DNA from: Hydractinia symbiolongicarpus
Taxonomy: Eukaryota > Cnidaria > Hydrozoa > Anthoathecata > Hydractiniidae
Reading direction: 5' to 3'
Assembly (NCBI RefSeq): GCF_029227915.1
Contig: NC_079878.1
Span: 25,321,501-25,385,500 of the forward strand
Length of the DNA: 64,000 nucleotides
Each line of letters begins with the position of its first letter. Positions within the stretch are counted from its first letter, which is position 1. The notes under the pieces were generated by a model. The model did not search any database and was not told where the DNA came from. It saw only the letters and a list, made by a program, of their open reading frames with translations. The translations under genes and the position numbers were made by a program. Positions 36,779-47,000 of this stretch are shown piece after piece.

Positions 36779-36922
36779 GTTTTGGTTAATTAAAACAAAT
36801 ATAACAGTATGCCAAATGACACTTTAAAAGCATTCTTACATTGTGTTCCTGCGTCTTGCAGTTTCTTTTCTTGAACATACTTTATGATTTTGTTTTATTG
36901 AGAGAGAATGTAGTGGCAAGAT

Positions 36923-36999
36923 TGTCATTATGTTCATTATATCTTTTAGGTTTAGATGTATGGCTTTATGCAATAATAAAGAATACAGATCTATTCACA
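36923..36999 (+). repeat. 3' LTR (77 bp)
   Basis: It has the same ends and length as the 5' LTR with a handful of substitutions. It is preceded by a partly purine-rich stretch (GAGAGAGAATG) that may be the polypurine tract, and followed by the GTATA duplication. Confidence 0.92.
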
Positions 37000-37740
37000 G
37001 TATACACTATATTAGTGAAATATTATCCAAATTATACCGTTCTGGGATTAAAAAATCAAGACTCATTCTGTTTCCTTGCAATTTACTCTTCAACGCAATA
37101 AATAACAAACCAACATTTCAATCTTTTTCGGTAATTTCAATCAGGAATGCTAATGATTACCATGATAACAACAATAGCTAGAACATAGAACTCGGTAATA
37201 CGACGACCATCTTTTTTTAACGAGCGTCTAAAATACATATGTTACCTCCAGCAAAACAACACTTTTCTTGCTGATTCAAATCGTGAATTTTTATGAAATG
37301 AATAACAAAAGATCGACTTTTTGTATTGTGATTATTTTTTTTACGTAGAATGAAGTTTATAACACTTTGAGAGTCATTTTTAAAATTCACCTGCACGAGG
37401 ACCGTTAGTTTGTGTACGAGGGACACGAAATAGCCAGTGGAAAGTAGGGTCTTCGACTCTTATGTATTTAATTAGCTTCGTTGCGCTCACTTTGGCGTGG
37501 AAGTTTAATATTGGAACTATTTATTCATTGGTGGTTCTGTGATGATACTGCTGGTTCGCTGTTGGTTTTCTGGTCGTTCTACAGGGACTGCTGGTTCTGT
37601 GGAGACTGGTAGTTACCTGTTTTAGTTATTACATCCCACTTCAACTAATTTACAAACCTTTGTTCAACCGATTTGGAGAGGTGAACGCAAAATGCCCTTT
37701 CTCGAAACAAAAAAAAACAGGTCATGGTCCTGGACGCGAG

Positions 37741-38136
37741 ATGAAGAGGGATTGCGAGGATGATGTTGAAGGAAGCAATGAGGCACTATGCATGTACTGT
37801 AAAAGGTCATCTATGCATTAACCAACGTGCTGGATCACTAGCCATGTGCAAGCAATGGAGTTGGTCAAATGCGTAGACAGCAAAAAAACTTATATTGATT
37901 GGCAAACTAAGTTACAAAGTGTTGTATGTAATCATTTCCTTGCAAAGATGCAGAAAAAAGACAACACACCAGGACTTAACCCTTATGTGTGACTTATTTG
38001 TGGTCATTCTTATAAGGGAGACATTGTGACCACTGCCACTGTTTTTACATTCAGGTCATACTCACCTATATCATCCATCGAAATACGCAAGGCTAAAAGA
38101 GCATTAAGCATAGGAGAAGAAGCAGGTCAAAGTTAA
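37741..38136 (+). pseudogene. unrecognised broken frame
   Basis: From an ATG the frame runs 132 codons to TAA with two internal stops. It has protein-like composition (ALCMYCKRSSMH, ELVKCVDSKKTYIDWQ, FLAKMQKKDNTPGLNPY, LICGHSYKGDIVTTATVFTF). I do not recognise the family. It begins about 100 bp beyond the Mutator-like element and ends before the TAA-flanked MITE. It could be a dead transposon gene or a host exon. Confidence 0.3.
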
Positions 38137-38346
38137 CATACTAGCACTTCTTAATTATTTCCACGTACCTTTTGGGCACAGGATGGGTAGGCGGAATAAA
38201 GGGAAAAAAGTGCGCAAAGCATCAACATTGCCATTACAGCAAAACCGAAAGGAGAATGGCAGCTGAAGTTGTGTCAGTAACAGTTGAGGGCAATATTTGT
38301 GTTCTTGTGGCCGAAATACAATCAGAGTTTCCTAATTGAGCCCTAA

Positions 38347-38673
38347 GGGGCCTTCAAAAATTTTTGGGGGCCCTGTTAGCGGGATATTGGCGCTAAGGGA
38401 GGGAGGGGGGTTCAAGTTTGAAAAAAGAATCCGCGAACGATTGAGAAATTTCAAAAATTTGTTTGTGGCCTGAAAATTCTTCGTTCGCGAGCATAATGTC
38501 TCATGTCATCAATTCCGATAACTTTTATCTACAAAACACGCCCCTGAGCCTTCTAAGATTTATCCAAATGTATGTATTTCACGGACAGAAATCTGCTAAA
38601 AGAGGGAGGAGGGGGTCCAAATCTTAGCGGCGATATCCCGCTAACGGGAACCAAAAGTTTTTTTGAAGGCCCC
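38347..38673. mobile_element. 327-bp MITE, TAA-flanked (Harbinger-like)
   Basis: Both ends read GGGGCCTTCAAAAA from outside inward, and the inverted match continues for about 75 bp through GTTAGCGGGATAT and GCGCTAAG/CCGCTAAG. TAA flanks both sides (38344-38346 and 38674-38676). Size, ends and 3-bp TWA duplication fit a PIF/Harbinger-type MITE. Confidence 0.75.
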
Positions 38674-38676
38674 TAA

Positions 38677-39125
38677 TTTTGTCTCTAGGGAATTGTACTG
38701 GATTGCTTTTAAATCCAGCTTTATCAAAATTTAAGGTTACAGACTTAGCTTTACTCTTTCTCGCAGCCAAAGTTTTGTTTTAAAGGAACATTTTTTTAAC
38801 TTTTTTGTTGTAGTTGTCAGAGGGATTTTCTCCTCCTGGAGGTCAAAGTTATTGCACATGCTCCAAGGTCTGACAAATGGCTTTGTATTTTACAGGGCAG
38901 GATCAAAACCAGTCAGTAGCTATTTTATTACCTGGATTCTATTCTCGTCTTAAAGCAATAATCAAATTTTGCACATGATAGAATATCAATGACAAATTTC
39001 CTTCCACAACTACTTAAATTAGAATATACAGTTCGAATTTCGAAGGAAAAAAAACATTCGAAATTACATAAGAAACGAACCAACCAAATAAGGGTATTTG
39101 TTTCATTTATTTTAAACCGACTTAC
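38677..39125. other. no gene seen; possible intron
   Basis: On the minus strand this lies directly downstream of the donor of the candidate exon at 39.1-39.35 kb. No second exon was found here. Confidence 0.3.
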
Positions 39126-39349
39126 CCTTCCAAACATTCCAAGTCAGCGCATCGTCTGATTCAAAAGGCTTTTCGCATGTTACGCAGAAGCAAATTGTAT
39201 ATTCAGCAGTGGCTTTTACTTTTACTTTTTGCTCATGAGCAATCAGAGCTCTTGCAGTATTGAAGTTTGTACAAATTTTTTTGCATAGGGTCCTACTCGC
39301 ATCTTTTAACTGGCCTTCGGGCTGTTTTGAGAGGTCCCCTGCTGGTTGT
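39126..39349 (-). CDS. candidate internal exon, cysteine-containing, unknown gene
   Basis: The minus-strand frame is open across the segment and ends at a perfect donor (AAGG/GTAAGT). It reads GDLSKQPEGQLKDASRTLCK, then KICTNFNTARALIAHEQKV, then TICFCVTCEKPFESDDALTW. The cysteine/histidine pattern (C-x3-C, H, C-x-C-x2-C) suggests zinc binding. The acceptor is uncertain; AG at about 39350 after CACAACC is one choice. The segment is richer in G+C than its flanks. No neighbouring exon was found, so the gene cannot be named. Confidence 0.4.
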
Positions 39350-39526
39350 GATAGTTTGTTAATACTTCCTTGTATTTATTCAGTTCAATTTTTGTAAACT
39401 TTCATTCCCAGAAAAGATTATCTGTATCCGTATCTACATCTGTATCTGCAGCCAACGTTCCATGTGATATGTGAACCAGCCCACGCTGGGAAGAAAAAAT
39501 ACCCAGAATGCTTTGCGCAACCGTCA

Positions 39527-41775
39527 AAGATCTATTACATGTATTACAGTATATTACTAAGTATTACAGTGTATTACCAAATACTACAAAATATTACAGT
39601 TAGATGTTACAAGTACTACAGTGTATTACCGAATACTACAAGGTATTACAGTGTATTACTGAATACTACAAAATATTACAGTATATTACTAAGTACTACA
39701 GTGTATTACTGAATACTACAAAGTATTACAGTGTATTACCGAATACTACAAGGTATTACAGTATATTACTAAATACTACAAAATATTACAGTATATTACT
39801 AAGTACTACAGTGTATTACTGAATACTACAAAGTATTACAGTGTATTACTGAATACTACAAGGTATTACAGTATATTACTAAGTACTACAGTGTATTACT
39901 GAATACTACAAAGTATTACAGTGTATTACTGAATACTACAAGGTATTACAGTGTATTACTGAATACTACAAGGTATTACAGTGTATTACTGAATACTACA
40001 AGGTATTACAGTGTATTACTAAATACTACAAGGTATTACAGTATACTACCGAATATTACAAGGTATTACAGTGTACTACAAGGTATTACAGTGTATTACC
40101 GAATACTACAAGGTATTACAGTGTATTACTGAATACTACAAGGTATTACAGTGTATTACTGAATACTACAAAGTATTACAGTATACTACCGAATATTACA
40201 AGGTATTACAGTGTACTACAAGGTATTACAGTGTATTACCGAATACTACAAGGTATTACAGTGTATTACTGAATACTACAAGGTATTACAGTGTATTACC
40301 GAATACTACAAGGTATTACAGTATATTACCGAATACTACAAAGTATTACAGTGTATTACTAAATACTACAAGATATTACAGTGTATTACTGTATACTACA
40401 CAATATTACAGTATATTACTAAGTACTACAGTGTATTACTGAATACTACAAGGTATTACAGTGTATTACCGAATACTACAAGGTATTACAGTATATTACC
40501 GAATACTACAAAGTATTACAGTATATTACTGAATACTACAAGGCATTACAGTATATTACCGAATACTACAAGGTATTACAGTGTATTACTGAATACTACA
40601 AGGTATTACAGTGTATTACTGAATACTACAAAGTATTACAGCGTATTACTGAACACTACAAGGTATTACAGTGTATTACTAAATACTACAAGGTATTACA
40701 GTATACTACCGAATATTACAAGGTATTACAGTGTACTACAAGGTATTACAGTGTATTACCGAATACTACAAGGTATTACAGTGTATTACTGAATACTACA
40801 AGGTATTACAGTGTATTACTGAATACTACAAAGTATTACAGTATACTACCGAATATTACAAGGTATTACAGTGTACTACAAGGTATTACAGTGTATTACC
40901 GAATACTACAAGGTATTACAGTGTATTACTGAATACTACAAGGTATTACAGTGTATTACCGAATACTACAAGGTATTACAGTATATTACCGAATACTACA
41001 AAGTATTACAGTGTATTACTAAATACTACAAGATATTACAGTGTATTACTAAATACTACAAGATATTACAGTGTATTACTGTATACTACACAATATTACA
41101 GTATATTACTAAGTACTACAGTGTATTACTGAATACTACAAGGTACTACAGTGTATTACTGAATACTACAAAGTATTACAGTATATTACTGAATACTACA
41201 AGGCATTACAGTATATTACCGAATACTACAAGGTATTACAGAGTATTACTGAATACTACAAGGTATTACAGTGTATTACCGAATACTACAAGGTATTACA
41301 GTGTATTACTGAATACTACAAGGCATTACAGTATATTAACGAATACTACAAGGTATTACAGTATATTACCGAATACTGCAAAGTATTACAGTATATTACT
41401 GAATACTACAAGGCATTACAGTATATTACCGAATACTACAAGGTATTACAGTGTATTACCGAATACTACAAGGCATTACAGTATATTACCGAATACTACA
41501 AGGTATTACAGTATATTTCCGAATACTACAAAGTATTACAGTATATTACTGAATACTACAAGGCATTACAGTATATTACCGAATACTACAAGGTATTACA
41601 GTGTATTACTGAATACTACAAGGTATTACAGTGTATTACCGAATACTACAAGGTATTACAGTGTATTACTGAATACTACAAGGTATTACAGTATATTACC
41701 GAATACTACAAAGTATTACAGTATGTTACTGAATACTACAAGGTATTACAGTGTATTTCTGAATATACTACAAAG
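39527..41775 (-). repeat. 30-bp satellite array, second locus, inverted, about 75 copies
   Basis: The same monomer as at 5636-9812, in reverse complement (GAATACTACA, AGGTATTACA and GTGTATTACC). A 660-bp block (40071 on) is repeated at 40731 on, essentially identical apart from one extra 30-bp unit. Two-thirds-length units (GTGTACTACA AGGTATTACA only) mark both blocks, showing that the 10-mer is the basic step. Open frames along the plus strand, for example 40871-41788, are by-products of the 30-bp period. Confidence 0.95.
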
Positions 41776-42011
41776 TAATACAGTGTAAAATACGGGATAT
41801 TACTATGTACTACACTGTATTACTGTATATTACAAAGATATTATGCTAGGCACTAGTATGTATACTAGGCAGTATTATGTGCTAACAACATTACGACGTT
41901 GATAAATTGCTTAACGTCGTGTGTCGGATGTCGTTGGAAGAATACGACAATGTCGGATACGACATATTCACAGACTAAATGGATCCTTCCATGAAGTGCT
42001 TCCCATTTATT
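41776..42011 (-). repeat. flank module shared with the first 30-bp satellite array
   Basis: In reverse complement this matches 5353-5635: GGGAAGCACTTCATGGAAGG, GTCTGTGAATATGTCGTA, ACGACGTTAA and AATATCTTTGTAATATACAG occur in the same order. Homology stops near 42011. The opposite side of the two arrays (9813 on, and before 39527) shows no similarity. Confidence 0.8.
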
Positions 42012-42824
42012 TGTGTGCATGCGCTGAATCACTTTTTAAAAATGGTAACCATAGCTACGCCGAGCAAGGGAAAGACAATAGATTGCAACGCTTCGTTGAT
42101 TTTAAGTTTTTAAATAGTTTATAGTACGCGCGGTTTTCTACATTGAGAATTTTTCTGAAGAGGAAGGAGCGATGTAGCCGGAGGAATAAGTAAGTTATAA
42201 AAAAGTTTATTGTTTTCTCCAGTATTTGACGTGGGAATTTTTCATGCGCATAATTAAATTCGCTATTTGCGTACCGCTAGAACTAGCGTGCACTCGAAAG
42301 TGTATGAATGAAGCGGGAGGCGGGTCAATAATGCGTAGTCCAATTTCGTTTCAATTTATTGTGCGACCACCATTTCTAGAAATCGTGGTCCAATACTTTT
42401 TTCTAATTTAAGATACAAACATTAGATACAAACATCAGGTAATTCTAAAATGCATAGCTGATTTGGAAAAAAACTTTCCTGCTAATTTTATTTCTGCGTT
42501 TAAGAGAAAATTTCCTGATAATATATCACATGGTAAAGAAAGAATCGATATAATGGAAAACGTTACTGTTAAGTTAATCCATTTGATTTGATTCCGATTA
42601 AGCCAAAAACGTTGCTTTACTGCCAAAACATTTTATGGAAAGAAATTTTAACTTCGTATAATTATAACATATATTCCTGTTGCATATATGATATTTACAA
42701 TTTGCGTATTTTGTGATGTTTATTTTATGGCTTCCATTATATTCATTCTAGGCTTTAGAAATTTGTGTTGTTTGTTTCTATATGCAATAAAACTAATCAT
42801 ACAATCAATGACTCACACTCTGTA
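42012..42824. other. no gene seen
   Basis: Only short frames without recognisable product. Confidence 0.35.
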
Positions 42825-43010
42825 TACTAAGCATGTCACACTACTCCGTACTCTGAGCATGTCACACTCCGTATACTAAGTCTATTACACTCCGTATACT
42901 AGGCATGTCACACTTCGTATAGTATATTTCGCATATGAAGCATGTCACACTTCGTATAGTATACTTTGTATATGAAGCATATCACACTCCGTATGGCATA
43001 CACCTTATAC
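42825..43010 (+). repeat. short tandem repeats of about 26 bp
   Basis: GCATGTCACACT(C/T)CGTATA recurs about every 25-30 bp between 42830 and 42910, then in a longer form with ATATGAAGCAT up to about 43000. The copies are imperfect. Confidence 0.7.
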
Positions 43011-43446
43011 CACATTTTGGATACTCTGCATAGCAAATTCTGCATAACATGCTCTCAGTATCTCACAATCTGTTGCCATAATCCGTTTGCTGCAACCAAA
43101 AACTAATGTTCACACACTCCGTATAGCTACAAGGTACTTCGTATGTTTACGATGGACAAAAAAAGTATGACAAAGTTGTGCTTGTCTTTAACTTGATATT
43201 TATGATGATTATTTTTTTATTTTTTTCGGAAATAGTTTTAAACAGTCATATATTGCAATATTTCACTTTAAGAACATTTGTTGGCAAACTCATAGCAGCT
43301 ATACGGAATATTACTCCGTATAAAAACCGATGTTAAACAAGGCTGTACAATATCGTCCATTGCAATACCCCATTTGTCCAAACTTGTCAACCTCGTTTCC
43401 AACCCTATCGTTCCTCTAAGGATTTCCGTGTTTCATAGAAACTCCA

Positions 43447-43582
43447 TATCAGAAAGGCAAAAAGGGTGTTAAATTTCCCCGAGTTCTTGCCTTTCTGATA
43501 AGGTGACAAAGAAACCTGTTAACCCAACCTCGTCTCCAGGGCTTTTTAGGTCTTTATACGCCTAAAAAAGCCCTGGGGACGA
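43447..43582. repeat. two strong hairpins
   Basis: The first has perfect 14-bp arms (TATCAGAAAGGCAA at 43447-43460 and its complement at 43487-43500). The second has arms of about 21 bp at 43530-43550 and 43561-43582 (CCAGGGCTTTTTAGG and its complement), with a 10-nt loop. Together they look like a foldback or MITE remnant. Confidence 0.7.
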
Positions 43583-44089
43583 AGTCGCTTTTAGCCGTTC
43601 AGTAAGCGCCAAAACATTTTTTGAACAAACCCGGGGGACAAAGATGCGAATAAGTCTAAACCCTACCCCACCAAAAAAAGTCTGGTTAGATGAACGCTCA
43701 CATTACACAGAACCATATTTACTTGAATGTGAACCCTTTGAACGAGCTCCCCTTTTTAAGAAACAATATTTAACTTAAGCACCTGCTAGGCCATGAAATA
43801 TGATAAAGTGTGACGAAAAAAGTGCTGCATAAAATTTACGAGATAGAAAAATCAAATCAATTTGATTTTGCGTAGCAAACAATTTTCATCAATTTGTGAC
43901 TACGTTTCTTGGAAATCGGGAGTTGTAGTGAAATATTCAGCACCCCCGATTTATTCGGCACCCCCTTGGGTTTTAAAATATGTCTTTAAGAACCGGCTAT
44001 TTTTCCGTTATTTCTCTCTTATTCTTACTTGGATTACTAGGCAGCACCCTTAAAAGCGTTGTCTGATGCTTCTCTTTGCAATTTGGGAA
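43583..44089. other. approach to the 174-bp satellite
   Basis: Holds CACCCCC words at about 43940-43965 (TTATTCGGCACCCCC), a fragment resembling the satellite hairpin, and then a degenerate first unit. No gene seen. Confidence 0.45.
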
Positions 44090-47000
44090 GTGGTGGGACA
44101 TAATTTATGCATTCATACCCGACTCAAGTCGCTCTTAAAGAGTTAAGAGACAGTTAATGTCTCAGTATGGGAGGGGGTGCCAAATAATTCAGCCTTTCGC
44201 ACCTGAATTATATGGCACCCCCAAAAATTTTCGGCAAATGATGAAGTCGTAAAAATTGGATGAGCGCCACTTAATTCATGCATCCATGACCGATTTATAA
44301 GTCACTTTTAAAGCGCTAAGAGACATTTGAGGTCTCTATATGGAAGGGGGTGCCAAATAATTCAGCCCTTCGCGCCTGAATTATATGGCACCCCCCCAAG
44401 ACTTTCGGCAAATGATGAATTTCATGAAAATTGGATTAACGCCACTTAATTCATGCATCCATGCCCGATTTATAAGGCACTTTCAAAGAGTTAAGAACAG
44501 TTAATGTCTCAATATGGGAGGGGGTGCCAAATAATTCAGCCTTTCCTACCTGAATTATATGGCACCCCCAAAGACTTTTGGCAAATGATGAAGTTCGTAA
44601 AATTTGGATGAACGCCACTTAATTCATGCATCCACACCCGATTTATAAGTCACTTTTAAATTGCTAAGAGACATTTGAAGTCTCTATATGGAAGGGGGTA
44701 CCAAATAATTCAGCCTTTCGTACCTGAATTATATGGCACCCTTCCAAGATTTTTGTCAAATGATGAAATGATAAAAATTGGATGAGCGCCACTTAATTTA
44801 TGCATCCACGCCCGATTTATAAGTCACTTTTAAAGCGCTAAGAGACATTTGAAGTCTCTATATGGGAGGGGGTGCCAAATAATTCAACCCTTCATACCTG
44901 AATTATATGGCACCCCCCCCCCCCCCCAAGATTTTCGGAAATGATGAATTTCATGAAAATTGGATGAACGCCACTTAATTCATGCATCCATGCCCGATTT
45001 ATAAGGCACTCTTAAAGAGTTAAGAGCAGTTAATGTCTCAATATGGGAGGGGGTGCGAAATACTTTAGCATTTCGTACCTGAATTATTTGGCACCCCACC
45101 AAGATTTTCGGCAAATGATGAAGTCATAAAAATTGGATAAGCGCCATTATTCATGCATTGATACCCGATTTATAACTCGCTCTTAAAGTTCTAAGAGACA
45201 GTTAATGTGTCAATATGGGAGGGGGTGCCAAATAATTCAGCTCTTCGTATCTGAATTATATGGAACCCCCAAGACTTTCGGCAAATGATGAATTTCATGA
45301 AAATTGGATGAACGCCACTTAATTCATGCATCCATGACCGACTTATAAGGCAGTCTTAAAAATTTAAGAGACAGTTAAAATCTTAATATAGGAGGGGGTG
45401 CCAAATAATTCAGCCTTTCCTACCTGAATTATATGGCACCCCCAAAGACTTTTGGCAAATGATGAAGTTCGTAAAATTTGGATGAACGCCACTTAATTCA
45501 TGCATCCACACCCGATTTGTAAGTCACTTTTAAAGCCCTAAGAGACATTTGAAGTCTCTATATGGAGGGGGGTGCCAAATAATTCAGCCTTTCGCGCCTG
45601 AATTATATGGCACCCACCCCCCCCCCCCCCCTCCCCCCCCCACAAGATTTTCAGCAAATGATGAATTTCATGAAAATTGGATGAACGCCACTTAATTCAT
45701 GCATCCATGACCGATTTATAAGTCACTTTTAAAGCGCTAAGAGACATTTGAGGTCTCTATCTGGAAGGGGGTGCCAAATAATTCAGCCCTTCGCGCCTGA
45801 ATTATATGGCAGCCCCCCCAAGACTTTCGGCAAATGATGAATTTCATGAAAATTGGATGAACGCCACTTAATTCATGCATCCATGACCGATTTATAAGGC
45901 AGTCTTAAAAAGTTAAGAGACAGTTAACGTCTTAATATGGGAAGGGGTGCCAAATAATTCAGCCTTTCCTACCTGAATTATATGGCAACCCACAAGATTT
46001 TCGGCAAATGATGAAGTTCATAACAATTTGATGAGCGTCACTTAATTCATGCATCTATGCCCGATTTATAAGTCGCTCTTAAAGAGTTAAGAGACAGTTA
46101 ATGTCTCAATATGGGAGGGGGTGCCAAATAATTCAGCCCTTCGTACCTGAATTATATGGCACCCCCCAAGACTTTCAGCAAATGATGAATTTCATGAAAA
46201 TTGGATAAACGCCACTTAATTCATGCATCCATGACCGACTTATAAGGCAGTCTTAAAAATTTAAGAGACAGTTAAAGTCTCAATATGGGAGGGGGTGCCA
46301 AATAACTCAGCCTTTCGTACCTTTATTATATGGCACCCCCAAAGATTTTCGTCATATGATGAGTTCGTAAAAATTGGATGAACGCCACTTAATTCATGCA
46401 TCCACACCCGATTTATAAGTTACTTTTAAAGCGCTACGAGACATTTCAGGTCTCTATATGGAAGGGGGTGCCAAATAATTCAGCCCTTTGCGCCTGAATT
46501 ATATGGTACCCCCCAAGACTTTCGGCAAATGATGAATTTCATGAAAATTGGATGAACGCCACTTAATTCATGCATCTATGCCCGATTTATAAGTCACTCT
46601 TAAAGAGTTAAGAGACAGTTAATGTCTCAATATGGGAGGGTGTGCCAAATAACTCAGCCTTTCGTACCTGAATTATATGGCACCCCCCAAGATTTTTGGC
46701 AAATGATGAAGTTCGTAAAATTTGGATGAACGCCACTTAATTCATGCATCCACACTCGATTTATAAGTCACTTTTAAAGCGCTAAGAGACATTTGAAGTC
46801 TCTATATGGAAGGGGTGCCAAATAATTCAGCCTTTCGTACCTGAATTATATGGCACCCCCCAAGACTTTTGACAAGTGGTGAATTTCATAAAAAATGGAT
46901 TGACGCCACTTAATTCATGCATCCACACCCGATTTGTAAGTCATTTTTAAAGGCCTAAGAGACAGTTAAAGTCTTAATATGGGAGGGGGTGCCAAATAAT

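Larger units (their letters stand above)
31350..36999 (+). mobile_element. Copia-type LTR retrotransposon (GalEa-like), complete but broken
   Basis: Two 77-bp LTRs, both TGTCATT...ATTCACA, are flanked by a perfect 5-bp target duplication GTATA (31345-31349 and 37000-37004). A primer-binding site follows the 5' LTR. Gag, zinc knuckle, protease, integrase, RT and RNase H are readable in that order, the Copia order (integrase before RT). Two in-frame stops, at least three frame shifts and a 1110-bp MITE interrupt it. Integrase and RT wording (APWSNGVCEHHN, LDIKAGFLQG, HVDDCFFVG) is of the GalEa-type Copia found in marine animals. The two LTRs differ at several positions, so the insertion is not recent. 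It lies inside the Mutator-like element. Confidence 0.93.
31034..37633. mobile_element. Mutator-like (long-TIR) element split by a Copia insertion
   Basis: The left end (31034) and the reverse complement of the right end (37633) both read GTAATAACTAAAACAGGTAA after one base, and remain alignable for about 110-150 bp through repeated AGAACCA(C/G)CAG words. The element is flanked by a perfect 9-bp direct repeat TCCCACTTC (31025-31033 and 37634-37642). Long inverted repeats plus a 9-bp target duplication are the signature of Mutator-like elements. Without the Copia insertion it would be about 945 bp and has no transposase, so it is a non-autonomous MITE-like copy. The superfamily call rests on end structure only. 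Confidence 0.7.

Noticed and set aside
44910-45642. Long C runs as functional G-quadruplex sites
   Set aside because: They replace the end of the hairpin arm in two units only and look like slippage of the natural CCCCC arm, or a sequencing difficulty.
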